Shown: one piece after another, positions 1 through 7,563 of the stretch
How positions within the stretch are numbered: position 1 is the stretch's first letter
How the letters are laid out: the number at the start of each line of letters is the position of its first letter
NCBI GenBank assembly: GCA_033549065.1
Contig: JAWSUE010000007.1
Span: 1 to 64,000, forward strand
Direction: 5' to 3'
From: Bacillota bacterium
GTDB lineage: Bacteria; Bacillota; Dethiobacteria; DTU022
Length of the DNA stretch: 64,000 bases
Program-made: the position numbers and the translations under genes
Notes under the pieces: generated by a model
The model's database searches: none
Told to the model about the DNA's origin: nothing
The model's input: the letters and a program-made list of their open reading frames with translations, nothing else

Positions 1-628
1 TGATGAAATAGTTGCCGACATAATCTTCGCCGACTTCAACTTCATCGTCCTCGTCCCAACCCCACTCATCATCACCATCGCCAGGGCCAGGGCCGTAGGC
101 TGCAGTAAAGTCAGTGTGCATGTTACCAGAGAAACTGGGATCTGCTTTAACTTCGGCTGCCCAGATCTGCTTGGTTAGAGGTTTGATATCGTCCCTATCA
201 TATAGATCTTCAACATCAAAGTATACATCGCCATCAGAACCATTGCCATTTGATAAAGGGGCTGATACTTCACCATTTGGTTCATCAGGGAAATCATATA
301 CATGCTTTGCCGGAGCGCAGAGCTCAATGGCGGTGATGACAGACAGGCTGCTGGTTGCGGAAGCAATCCAGTCATTGTCATCGTCTACTGTTAAGTAACC
401 TGCCATCATGTAAGCGTCTGTTGATTTCATCATCGTTCCGGCACCGGCGATAACCTGCTTCATTTCAGCGCCGGTGTTGCAAAGGTGCCCGACATGTTTC
501 TTCAGGCTGATTGTGCCATCCAGGTCATAATCAACACTGTGGGTCATGTCCTGGGCGAAAACGGGTGCAGCAAGGGCCAGGGTAAAGATAACGGCCAGTG
601 CTACTGCTACGAGTGTCCTTTTCTTCAC
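1..628 (-). CDS. Secreted acidic protein of unknown function (3' end outside window)
   Basis: An open leftward frame begins with GTG at 628, behind an AGGAAG Shine-Dalgarno site, and is still open at base 1 (209 codons visible). The N-terminus is a clear Sec signal peptide: KKR, a hydrophobic core (LVAVALAVIFTLALAA) and a likely cleavage after PVFA. The mature part holds two separated Cys, a Met-rich stretch around residues 55-70, and a very acidic Gly/Pro segment (GPGPGDGDDEWGWDED) near the visible end. A strong promoter lies just upstream. I do not recognise the family; the acidic part could bind cations or be a linker. The function is unknown and the C-terminus is not visible. Confidence 0.75.
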   Translation of the reverse strand, partial: MKKRTLVAVALAVIFTLALAAPVFAQDMTHSVDYDLDGTISLKKHVGHLCNTGAEMKQVIAGAGTMMKSTDAYMMAGYLTVDDDNDWIASATSSLSVITAIELCAPAKHVYDFPDEPNGEVSAPLSNGNGSDGDVYFDVEDLYDRDDIKPLTKQIWAAEVKADPSFSGNMHTDFTAAYGPGPGDGDDEWGWDEDDEVEVGEDYVGNYFI

Positions 629-681
629 TTTCTTAACACTTCCTTTCTTAATTTTAGTTGTAATACACCTCGCTAATGGTA

Positions 682-710
682 ATTTTATTAATTTTATGCC
701 TATTTGTCAA
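682..710 (-). promoter_or_regulatory. SigA-type promoter of the secreted protein gene
   Basis: On the minus strand a perfect -35 TTGACA (710-705) is followed by a 17-base spacer and TAAAAT (687-682). This lies about 55 bases upstream of the GTG start at 628, which supports that start and leftward transcription. Confidence 0.8.
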
Positions 711-992
711 GCTAATTTTACGCAATTATTGCAATATATTAAGAATTAATTAAAGAAAACGCCTTATTAATTAAGAAGAAACCAGGGGATTAATCAATAA
801 TATAAGTTACATCATATTAAAAGGAATATACTCTCGAATTGTCAGCCTTTAATTAGATAAACCGATATATAGCTTGCTTGCAGAGTAAAGTTTCTTATGC
901 CAACTGCAGCTCTTTAAAATGAAGCAACTTTATGCTAACATTGATAGAGCAACTTCAGAGCATCGGCTTTAACCCGGAAGGGAGATATATTA
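711..992. other. AT-rich intergenic stretch between divergent genes
   Basis: This AT-rich DNA separates the leftward secreted-protein gene from the rightward yhaM-like gene. I see no credible gene, tRNA fold or terminator. The only clear signal is the AAGGGAG Shine-Dalgarno site at 978-984 serving the ATG at 993. No consensus promoter for the rightward gene stands out. Confidence 0.6.
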
Positions 993-1961
993 ATGAAGAA
1001 ACAATTGATCAAGGACTTGAAAATAGGCGATGAGGTAGAGACCCAGGCTTTGGTGGCCGAAGTGAACAGGTCGCCCTTTGCTTCGCCGCACCGGTCAGGC
1101 GAGTTCTTTTTAAAGCTCACCCTGGCTGATGTGAGCGGCAGGGTGAAGGCGGTAATGTGGGATCCCCCGGTGGGCGAAGAAGAGATCAAGAGCGATGATA
1201 TAGTATTTGTGCGCGGTTCTGTGGGCGAATATCACGGGCCACAGGTAGTGGTCAGCGATATGCGTAAGCTCGACCCGACCAAGGTGAACAAGGCCTTCTT
1301 CCAGCCGGTGGCAGAAAGAGATCCCCGGGAGATGCTGGGTGAGCTGAAAGAGATAATAGAGCAGGAAGTAAAAGACCCGCAGCTAAAAGGCCTGCTGGAG
1401 AAATTCCTCGGCGATGCCGAGTTTGCCCGCAGTTTTGCCCTGGCCCCGGCGGCGAGGACGATCCACCACAATTATGTGAGCGGGCTGCTGGAGCATACCC
1501 TGGAAGTGATCGAGATCTGCCGCAACCTGGTCAGGATTTATCCCGGGCAGCTCAGGTTTGATCTTTTGATCGCCGGGGCGGTGCTGCACGATATTGGCAA
1601 GATTGAAGAGTATAAACAGGAGAGCATCAGTTTTGATTTTACCGACCGGGGTAAACTGGTGGGCCACATCAGCATCGGCAAGGAGATGCTCGATAAAAAG
1701 CTGGCCGAGATGCCCGACTTTCCCGAAGCGCTGAAGCTGGAACTGCAGCATATAATGCTCACCCACCACGGCATGCGCGAGTGGGGCTCCCCGGAAGTGC
1801 CGAAGACGATCCACGCCTTTGCCCTCTTCCACGCCGACCTGGTCAGCGCCCGGATGAACCAGTTCATCAACGTCATGCAGAAACATGTCCCCGAAAGCGG
1901 CGACTGGACCGAATGGGACCGCTTCCTGGAACGCAGCGTCTACGTCCCCCCGGAAGAATAA
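993..1961 (+). CDS. yhaM: YhaM-family 3'-5' exoribonuclease (OB fold plus HD domain)
   Basis: This 322-residue protein has an N-terminal OB-fold nucleic-acid-binding domain (about residues 1-95; EFFLKLTLADVSGRVKAV) and an HD-superfamily metal phosphohydrolase domain (about 155-290). Ligand motifs are HHNYVSGLLEHT, then LHDIGKIEEY at 198-207, then a later THHG. The domain order and length match YhaM (about 314 residues in Bacillus), a metal-dependent exonuclease that trims RNA and single-stranded DNA from the 3' end. The ATG has a good AAGGGAG site. The first of three repeat copies follows the stop codon directly. Family assignment is firm; substrate is inferred. Confidence 0.88.
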   Translation: MKKQLIKDLKIGDEVETQALVAEVNRSPFASPHRSGEFFLKLTLADVSGRVKAVMWDPPVGEEEIKSDDIVFVRGSVGEYHGPQVVVSDMRKLDPTKVNKAFFQPVAERDPREMLGELKEIIEQEVKDPQLKGLLEKFLGDAEFARSFALAPAARTIHHNYVSGLLEHTLEVIEICRNLVRIYPGQLRFDLLIAGAVLHDIGKIEEYKQESISFDFTDRGKLVGHISIGKEMLDKKLAEMPDFPEALKLELQHIMLTHHGMREWGSPEVPKTIHAFALFHADLVSARMNQFINVMQKHVPESGDWTEWDRFLERSVYVPPEE

Positions 1962-1997
1962 TTTCCGGGACACATTATTTATTTATATTTTCTGATA
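1960..1997 (+). repeat. Dispersed 3'-end repeat, copy 1 (diverged)
   Basis: The repeat has the pattern AATTTCCGGGACACATTA followed by an AT-rich tail ending TTTTCTGATA. It begins at the stop codon of the yhaM-like gene. Compared with copies 2 and 3 it has one extra base and several substitutions, so it is the oldest or most diverged copy. Confidence 0.75.
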
Positions 1998-2020
1998 ATA
2001 TTCAAACAAGATACAGAGAG

Positions 2021-3208
2021 ATGGTGACCGTGTTGGGCAGAGCCGACAGACCGAAAGGCATATTGAAAACAGATAAAATAAATCCCAAGGTAATCCCCTT
2101 TAACCAGGATGCAAAATATTATACCGAAAAAGGGGTTTACTTCGGTCAAAAAAATAAACTGGGCAAGGCACTGCTCTACCTGCAGAAAGCAGTTGAAGCA
2201 GACCGAGACGACCCGGCCAACCACTACAACCTGGCCTGCCTGCTGAGCAGGGCCGGCAAACTGAAAGAATCGAACAAGATATTCAAGCATATAGTCCAGA
2301 ATATGGATTCCGAACTGACCGAATGCTACTTTTTCATGGCTGTCAATTACGGGCTGATGGAAGAGCTTCCCGAAGCGAAGCGCTGTTTGCTCAAATACCT
2401 GCATATTTCTCCCGAAGGCGATATGGCTGAAGAGGCGGAAGACCTGCTCTTTGCCATGGAGGAAGAAGAGGAGTATGAAGAAGGGGCCCGCAGTTTAAGC
2501 CCCGAAGAAAATGAAGCCATGTTCAAGCTGATCGGGGAGACTTCAACTGTTCAGTTCAAGGAAAGGCTGCTGGAAGAAAAAGAGTTCAGCCAGGTGGTGC
2601 GCTGGGGACTTTACCAGGGCAACGATATATTAAAGGAAGCGATAATCAGGCTCTACGGGGGAGCGGACTGCGAAGCGGCCAGGATTGGGCTGGCGGAGTT
2701 CGCGGCCAATCCCTGGATCAACGAGCGTTTGAGACAGATTGCCCTGCAGGAGCTGAAGAGAACAGCGCCCCCGGGGCGATACCGTATATTCAACGAAGGG
2801 TGCTTCAAGGAAGTCAACCTGAATAACCTTCCTGCATCGGCTCCTGTCTGGGACAAGAGCTGGCAGCAGGTTATAGAGTGCACCATGGCCAACATGCGCC
2901 GGAGCGCTTTCTATACTGAAGAATTCTACGAAGATGTGGAAGCGATCTGGATCGATTACATAAATCACCGTTACCCGGAAGGCCCGCGGGTAGATAAGCC
3001 GCAGACCTGGGCGGCGGGGCTGGAGTACTGCCTGGCCCGCTTTCATTTCTTAGGTTTAACCCAGAAGGAATTGGCCGCGGCCTACGGCGTGTCGGCAGCC
3101 AGCGTGCGCCGAAAATTTAAAGAGATCAACGAAGTTCTGCAGATCGACCGCAAAGCCTACCGGAACATGCTTGCCCTGCTGAACGAAAATAATTTGGGGA
3201 CACATTAG
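2021..3208 (+). CDS. TPR-repeat protein with C-terminal helix-turn-helix
   Basis: The frame is open further upstream, but that part overlaps yhaM and copy 1 of the repeat, so I take the ATG at 2021 (395 residues); its ribosome site is weak (ACAGAGAG). Residues 30-125 form tetratricopeptide helices (YFGQKNKLGKALLYLQKAVE; NHYNLACLLSRAGKLKES), followed by an acidic Glu-rich segment near 147-155. The C-terminus (about 345-385) has a DNA-binding-like helix-turn-helix, LTQKELAAAYGVSAASVRRK. This suggests a protein-interaction scaffold with a nucleic-acid-binding end. The last residues (NLGTH) and the stop codon are encoded by repeat copy 2. No precise function is known to me. Confidence 0.75.
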   Translation: MVTVLGRADRPKGILKTDKINPKVIPFNQDAKYYTEKGVYFGQKNKLGKALLYLQKAVEADRDDPANHYNLACLLSRAGKLKESNKIFKHIVQNMDSELTECYFFMAVNYGLMEELPEAKRCLLKYLHISPEGDMAEEAEDLLFAMEEEEEYEEGARSLSPEENEAMFKLIGETSTVQFKERLLEEKEFSQVVRWGLYQGNDILKEAIIRLYGGADCEAARIGLAEFAANPWINERLRQIALQELKRTAPPGRYRIFNEGCFKEVNLNNLPASAPVWDKSWQQVIECTMANMRRSAFYTEEFYEDVEAIWIDYINHRYPEGPRVDKPQTWAAGLEYCLARFHFLGLTQKELAAAYGVSAASVRRKFKEINEVLQIDRKAYRNMLALLNENNLGTH

Positions 3209-3227
3209 TTAATTATATTTTCCGACA
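3191..3227 (+). repeat. Dispersed 3'-end repeat, copy 2
   Basis: Thirty-seven bases beginning AATTTGGGGACACATTAG and ending TTTTCCGACA. They are identical by eye to copy 3 at 3629-3665. The TAG inside the element is the stop codon of the TPR gene, so its last residues are repeat-encoded. Confidence 0.9.
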
Positions 3228-3251
3228 ATTCCTCTGTCTGGAGGTATCCGG

Positions 3252-3650
3252 ATGTACTTCGAACTAAGTGTAAGTTCCACCCAGCGAGAACAATTTATTA
3301 ATATTACCGACAAGATCAATGCCCTGCTGGCAGCCGGAGGGGTAAATGAGGGGCACTGCACGGTATTCGTTTCCCACACCACTGCAGCGGTAACCATCAA
3401 CGAAGATGCAGATCCCGATGTGATGAGCGATATTTTAGGTTTCCTGCAAAAGATGGTTCCGCTCAGGGGCGGCTACCGCCACCGGGAAGGCAACAGCGAT
3501 GCCCACATCAAGGCTTCCCTGCTGGGCTGTTCCCTGCACCTGATCATCAGGGAGGGAAGGCTCGACCTGGGAACCTGGCAGGGCGTCTTCCTGGCTGAAT
3601 TCGACGGCCCGCGGACCCGCACGGTAAAAATTTGGGGACACATTAGTTAA
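3252..3650 (+). CDS. YjbQ/UPF0047-family protein (secondary thiamine-phosphate synthase type)
   Basis: A 132-residue protein with the family signatures HTTAAVTINEDADPDV, GNSDAHIKASLLG and LGTWQGVFLAEFDGPRTR, which carry the conserved His, Asp and Glu of the YjbQ fold. Some members complement a thiamine-phosphate synthase mutant, but the physiological role of the family is not settled. The ATG follows GGAGGT. The last few residues (WGHIS) and the stop codon lie inside repeat copy 3, so the natural C-terminus has been replaced by repeat-encoded residues. Family certain, activity uncertain. Confidence 0.88.
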   Translation: MYFELSVSSTQREQFINITDKINALLAAGGVNEGHCTVFVSHTTAAVTINEDADPDVMSDILGFLQKMVPLRGGYRHREGNSDAHIKASLLGCSLHLIIREGRLDLGTWQGVFLAEFDGPRTRTVKIWGHIS

Positions 3651-3665
3651 TTATATTTTCCGACA
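3629..3665 (+). repeat. Dispersed 3'-end repeat, copy 3
   Basis: This copy is identical over 37 bases to copy 2 (3191-3227). Here it is read in a different frame, giving WGHIS and a TAA stop for the YjbQ-family gene. Confidence 0.9.
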
Positions 3666-3710
3666 GTTTAATATCTAATTTAACTTCAAAGTCAGGGGAG
3701 GTTGTAAGTG

Positions 3711-4448
3711 ATGACCGAACTGAACGAGAAGATCAGGAAAGTGGCCGAACTGCTGCTGGATAGTGATTACGCTTTAGCCCTTACCGGAGCCGGTATCTCC
3801 ACCGAAAGCGGTATACCCGACTTCCGCAGTCCCGGAAGCGGACTATGGACCATGCTTGACCCCGAGATGTTTACCATCCAGGGGTTCAAAAGGAACCCCG
3901 GCGCCTTCTACAGGGCGGGCATCCCATTTTTTAAAATGCTCGAGCAGGCCGAGCCTAACGAGGCGCACCAGGTCCTTGCCGAGCTTGAAAATCGGGGTAT
4001 GATCAAAGGAATCATCACGCAAAACGTGGATGCCCTGCACCAGAAGGGCGGTTCAAAAAAAGTATACGAGATCCACGGAACACTCAGCAGCGCCAGCTGC
4101 ATGCACTGCGGCAGGCAGGTGCCCATCGAAGAGGTGGCGGCCGACGTGGAAGAAGGGCTGATCCCGCCCCTCTGTGTGGAATGCGGGGAAGTTCTCAAGC
4201 CTGACGTGGTGCTTTTCGGGGAACCGCTATCCCCCGATTACGGCAAAGCGATGAAGGAAGTAGAAAAGGCCGACCTTATCCTGGTGATCGGTTCAAGCAT
4301 GCAGGTATCGCCGGCCAACCAGATTCCAGCCCTCTGCGATAACGTGGTGATCATCAACCGCACCCCCACTTTCCACGACAGCAAGGCCAGGGTAGTGATC
4401 AACGACAGCGTAGTTACAGCAATGAGATTGCTCCTGAAAGAACTTTGA
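3711..4448 (+). CDS. Sir2-family NAD-dependent protein deacylase
   Basis: A 245-residue sirtuin. The NAD-binding Rossmann motifs are GAGISTESGIPDFRS (residues 26-40) and TQNVDALHQKGG, and the catalytic His is in EIHGTL. The small zinc module has two Cys pairs, CMHC and CVEC, and GSSMQVSPAN closes the NAD site. It removes acyl groups from lysines, consuming NAD and releasing nicotinamide and O-acyl-ADP-ribose. GTG at 3708 and ATG at 3711 are both possible starts behind GGGGAGG; ATG has the better spacing. In anaerobes sirtuins often control acetyl-CoA synthetases, but no such gene is next to it here. Confidence 0.92.
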   Translation: MTELNEKIRKVAELLLDSDYALALTGAGISTESGIPDFRSPGSGLWTMLDPEMFTIQGFKRNPGAFYRAGIPFFKMLEQAEPNEAHQVLAELENRGMIKGIITQNVDALHQKGGSKKVYEIHGTLSSASCMHCGRQVPIEEVAADVEEGLIPPLCVECGEVLKPDVVLFGEPLSPDYGKAMKEVEKADLILVIGSSMQVSPANQIPALCDNVVIINRTPTFHDSKARVVINDSVVTAMRLLLKEL

Positions 4449-4475
4449 AAGCAAATGTATTTTGGAGGTTAGACC

Positions 4476-5312
4476 GTGAGATTCGGAGTGCATATGCCCC
4501 AGAAGGGCGGGTTTGAAGCAAATGTTAAGCGGGTGGCCGATATCGGCTGCCGTACAATCCAGATCTTTCCCGGCAACCCCACCGGCTGGAAAATGGGTAA
4601 GCTGGAGGAAAGCGAGATTGCGAAGCGGGCGGACATGATCGATGTAATGGATCTAAATCCCCTGGTTGTCCACAGCGCCTACCTGATCAACCTGGCTACG
4701 AACAACGCAGAATTTCTGGAGAAGTCGAAGAAGCTGCTCGATGAAACGATGGAGAGAGCCGGCTTCTACCGGGCGCCCTACGTGGTTTTACATACCGGGA
4801 ACCACGGGGGTGAAGGGGTGGAAAAGGGCATTAACCAGATTATTGAATCGATCGGTGAGGGACTGCCGAAGTGGCCGGAATCAGTTAAACTGCTCCTTGA
4901 AAACACGGCAGGCAGCGGGACGGCAATCGGCTCCAGGTTTGATGAGCTGGCCGAGATATTGAAAGCTTTTCCTGAAGGCAAGCTGGGGATCTGCATCGAT
5001 ACAGCCCACAGCTGGGCGGCCGGATATGAACTCGGTACAGCAGCCGGGGTCGAAGCGACAATGAAAGAGATTGAGAGCACGGTGGGCTTAAAACACCTTC
5101 ATGTTATCCATGTCAACGATACGAAGGTGAAGCTGGGGGCAAGAGTCGACAGGCATGCCCATATCGGTGAAGGAAATATCTGCCTGGAAGGTTTCGGCGC
5201 GGTGATCAATTACGGCTGGTCGGAGGACTTCCCGATCATTCTGGAAACACCGGAGAACGGGACAGACAGGGACCGCGCCAACTTAGAAAAGCTGGAAAGC
5301 CTGGTTAGATAG
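4476..5312 (+). CDS. nfo: Endonuclease IV (AP endonuclease)
   Basis: A 278-residue TIM-barrel DNA repair enzyme that cuts 5' of abasic sites using three zinc ions. Metal-ligand motifs are visible in order: VVHSAY, VLHTGNHGG, LLENTAG, GICIDTAHSWAAG, HVNDTK, RHAHIGEG and ILETPE. The length matches the family (about 280). The start is GTG at 4476 behind a strong GGAGGT at 4464-4469. It lies 27 bases after the sirtuin gene and probably shares its transcript. The next gene, radA, is also a repair gene. Confidence 0.95.
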   Translation: MRFGVHMPQKGGFEANVKRVADIGCRTIQIFPGNPTGWKMGKLEESEIAKRADMIDVMDLNPLVVHSAYLINLATNNAEFLEKSKKLLDETMERAGFYRAPYVVLHTGNHGGEGVEKGINQIIESIGEGLPKWPESVKLLLENTAGSGTAIGSRFDELAEILKAFPEGKLGICIDTAHSWAAGYELGTAAGVEATMKEIESTVGLKHLHVIHVNDTKVKLGARVDRHAHIGEGNICLEGFGAVINYGWSEDFPIILETPENGTDRDRANLEKLESLVR

Positions 5313-5357
5313 TCGCTCAGCTTGCGTTAAATTCATTTAAATTTTACCGGCAGGATA

Positions 5358-5372
5358 TACCTGATTCAGGTA
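5358..5372. promoter_or_regulatory. Perfect palindrome upstream of radA
   Basis: TACCTGA, one central base, TCAGGTA: a perfect 7+1+7 dyad in the 106-base gap between nfo and radA. It is too short for a terminator and has no T-run. It could be an operator for radA; the binding protein is unknown. Confidence 0.4.
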
Positions 5373-5418
5373 ACGGGAAATATACATTTTTTGAAAAAAT
5401 TATTCGGGAGGAAGCATC

Positions 5419-6801
5419 TTGGCGAAAAAGAAAACGCTTTTCTGCTGCGGCAGCTGCGGTCACGAGAGCCATAGATGGCTGGGGCGCTGCCCGGGCTGCG
5501 GCGAATGGAACACGATGAATGAAGTAACGCTTGCGCCATCAAAAAGATCTGCTGCCCCGGGGGGAAGGGCCAGAAAATCAGACTCCAGGGTAGTTACCTT
5601 AAGCGATGTTAAATCAACCGAAGAAGAGCGCTTTGCCACCGGTATAACTGAGTTCGACCGGGTTCTGGGCGGCGGGCTGGTTTCAGGCTCGGTGGTCCTG
5701 CTCGGGGGCGATCCCGGTATCGGCAAATCCACGCTCCTGCTGCAGGCAGCGGCAAACCTGGCCGACCGTAAAAAGGTATTTTATGCCAGCGGGGAAGAAT
5801 CTTTGCAGCAGATCAAGATGCGTGCATCGAGGCTTAATATAAAGGATAGTTTTTTCACGGCAGCGGTCACGGAACTTGAAACTCTGTGTGAGGCTGCCGT
5901 TTCGCTTGAACCGGCCGTTCTGATTGTCGATTCGGTACAGTCGGTATACCGCAGCGAAATTGACGGGGTGCCCGGCAGCGTCAGCCAGGTGCGCGAAGTA
6001 GCCTCGGAACTGGTCCGGCTGGCCAAGGAGGAAAATATTGCTATATTCCTGGTGGGACACGTGACGAAGGAAGGGGTCATGGCCGGACCGCGCCTGTTAG
6101 AGCACATGGTAGACTGTGTCCTCTACCTGGAGGGGGACCGCTATCACAGCTTCCGCATCCTCCGCGGGGTGAAGAACCGCTTCGGTTCGACCAACGAGAT
6201 CGGGGTTTTTATGATGGAAGAAGAAGGGATGGTTGAAGTGGCCAATCCCTCGCACCTGTTTATAACCCAGAGACAGGAGCAGGCTCCGGGTGCGGTTATC
6301 ACGGCCAGCATGGAAGGGACCCGCCCCCTGCTGGTCGAGATCCAGTCGCTGGTGGCCCCGACCAGCTATCCCTCACCGAAACGGACTTCAACGGGTATAG
6401 ACTTAAACCGGGTTGCCCTGGTTCTGGCGGTTCTTGAAAAGCATGCCGGGATATCTTTCTTCGGACTCGATACCTTTGTCAACGCCGTCGGCGGAGTGCG
6501 TCTTTATGAAACGGCTGCCGACCTGGCCCTGGCTTTGAGCCTTACTTCAAGCCTGAAGGGCGTGAGCCTGAACGGAGATACAGTTGCCGCCGGGGAGATA
6601 GGCTTAACCGGTGAAATACGCCCGGTGAGCCGGATCCGCCAGCGCCTGGGAGAGGCAGCCAAACTTGGTTTCAAGAGATTTATCCTGCCCCAGGCCAATA
6701 TTACCGAGCTAAAGGGGAGCAGAAAGGAATTTAAAGATCTCCAGCTCATCGGGGTGGATAATATAAAGGAAACAATCGGTATATCTCTGCTGCGAAGTTA
6801 G
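5419..6801 (+). CDS. radA: DNA repair protein RadA
   Basis: The 460-residue protein has the standard RadA layout: an N-terminal four-Cys zinc finger (C10, C13, C24, C27), a RecA-like ATPase with Walker A GGDPGIGKST at 96-105, the RadA signature KNRFGS, and a C-terminal Lon-protease-like domain without protease activity. RadA helps branch migration and processing of recombination intermediates. The start is TTG at 5419 behind GGGAGGAAG. In many Firmicutes disA follows radA directly; here the next gene is a convergent mazF and disA is absent from the window. Confidence 0.97.
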   Translation: MAKKKTLFCCGSCGHESHRWLGRCPGCGEWNTMNEVTLAPSKRSAAPGGRARKSDSRVVTLSDVKSTEEERFATGITEFDRVLGGGLVSGSVVLLGGDPGIGKSTLLLQAAANLADRKKVFYASGEESLQQIKMRASRLNIKDSFFTAAVTELETLCEAAVSLEPAVLIVDSVQSVYRSEIDGVPGSVSQVREVASELVRLAKEENIAIFLVGHVTKEGVMAGPRLLEHMVDCVLYLEGDRYHSFRILRGVKNRFGSTNEIGVFMMEEEGMVEVANPSHLFITQRQEQAPGAVITASMEGTRPLLVEIQSLVAPTSYPSPKRTSTGIDLNRVALVLAVLEKHAGISFFGLDTFVNAVGGVRLYETAADLALALSLTSSLKGVSLNGDTVAAGEIGLTGEIRPVSRIRQRLGEAAKLGFKRFILPQANITELKGSRKEFKDLQLIGVDNIKETIGISLLRS

Positions 6802-6839
6802 GATCATAATTGTTAGGTTTATAAGTAAGACTCACTAAC

Positions 6840-7175
6840 TTAAATCAGGGTGCGAATTTTTGATAAAACCTCCGAGGTGACCGTTGCGGGAAGAGAAGCC
6901 AGGTATTCTACCTGTCGTGAACGCCAGTCCAGACTTTTTACCTGGTCGGTAAGTATAACACCGGATACCTGTAAATTTTCAGGGAGTAAAACTTCAAAGG
7001 GATACCCTTTTATTGCATTGGTAATCGGACAAAAGATTGCGAGCCCGACTTTTTGGTTGTAGGATTGAGGAGATATGCAAAGAGCCGGACGACGTCCTGA
7101 CTGTTCATGACCTGACTGGGGAGAAAAGTCAATCCAGACCAGATCGCCCCGTTTTGGTATATAGTCATATTTCAT
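6840..7175 (-). CDS. mazF: MazF/PemK-family mRNA interferase toxin
   Basis: A 111-residue toxin with the MazF fold signatures RGDLVWIDF, GHEQSGRRPALCIS and CPITNAIKGYPFEV. MazF enzymes cut mRNA at short sequence motifs and slow growth until neutralised by the antitoxin. The ATG overlaps the antitoxin stop codon by one base (TAATG), typical translational coupling. It is convergent with radA, 38 bases apart. Length and motifs look intact, so the toxin is probably functional. Confidence 0.93.
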   Translation of the reverse strand: MKYDYIPKRGDLVWIDFSPQSGHEQSGRRPALCISPQSYNQKVGLAIFCPITNAIKGYPFEVLLPENLQVSGVILTDQVKSLDWRSRQVEYLASLPATVTSEVLSKIRTLI

Positions 7176-7420
7176 TACCAGATCTCCTTACCTTGAGGTT
7201 CTCCGGTATCAATTTCGTAATGAACATTTTCTTCATTAACCTGATTCAGAAGTTGTTCCAATTGATAACTTTGTTCATCTTCAACCGGCTTAACACTAAG
7301 TTTTCCATTTTCGATTGTCAGTTCTACACGGCTGTTTTCTTTTATTTTAACCTCACTGGCGAAGGCTTTTGGAATCCTGATAGCCAGACTGTTACCCCAT
7401 TTTAATATTTTAACCAACAC
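7175..7420 (-). CDS. mazE: MazE-family antitoxin (AbrB/SpoVT-like N-terminus)
   Basis: I place the start at the GTG at 7420, giving 81 residues that begin MLVKILKWGNSLAIRIPK, the canonical MazE swapped-hairpin DNA-binding start, after GAGGAAGG. The frame stays open further upstream, but that part overlaps the -10 box and cannot be transcribed from the promoter at 7463-7491. The C-terminal half (SYQLEQLLNQVNEENVHYEI) is the acidic tail that wraps and inhibits MazF. The complex probably autoregulates its own promoter. Confidence 0.9.
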   Translation of the reverse strand: MLVKILKWGNSLAIRIPKAFASEVKIKENSRVELTIENGKLSVKPVEDEQSYQLEQLLNQVNEENVHYEIDTGEPQGKEIW

Positions 7421-7462
7421 CAAAAACACCTTCCTCAAATTCAGATCGCCGTATCTACAATG

Positions 7463-7491
7463 ATTATACATAATGGGATGATTTCGGTCAA
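7463..7491 (-). promoter_or_regulatory. SigA promoter of mazEF
   Basis: On the minus strand TTGACC (7491-7486), a 17-base spacer and a perfect TATAAT (7468-7463). The transcript would begin near 7456, which fixes the antitoxin start downstream of it at 7420. Confidence 0.85.
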
Positions 7492-7495
7492 TAAA

Positions 7496-7527
7496 GCCAA
7501 AATCCGCGCGGCCGCACGGATTTTGGC
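7496..7527 (-). terminator. Terminator hairpin after the AOR/ADH transcript
   Basis: A perfect 11-base-pair stem (GCCAAAATCCG with CGGATTTTGGC) and a 10-base GC-rich loop, followed on the minus strand by TTTATT. It lies 36 bases past the end of the alcohol dehydrogenase and just before the mazEF promoter, so it insulates the two units. Confidence 0.75.
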
Positions 7528-7563
7528 TTACTTAATTTGCTTTCAACGGAGGTAATGAAAGCA

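Noticed and set aside
114-398. A rightward 94-codon open frame inside the left-edge gene
   Set aside because: It is antisense to the leftward secreted-protein frame, which has a promoter, ribosome site and signal peptide; the rightward frame has none of these.
1781-2020. Longer N-terminus for the TPR protein
   Set aside because: This part overlaps yhaM out of frame and reads through the repeat; its residues look like antisense/out-of-frame translation (Pro/Arg rich). ATG 2021 is preferred.
7421-7471. Longer MazE start (beginning MYNHCRYG)
   Set aside because: It lies on and upstream of the mazEF -10 box and cannot be in the transcript from that promoter; the family start is LVKILKWGNS.
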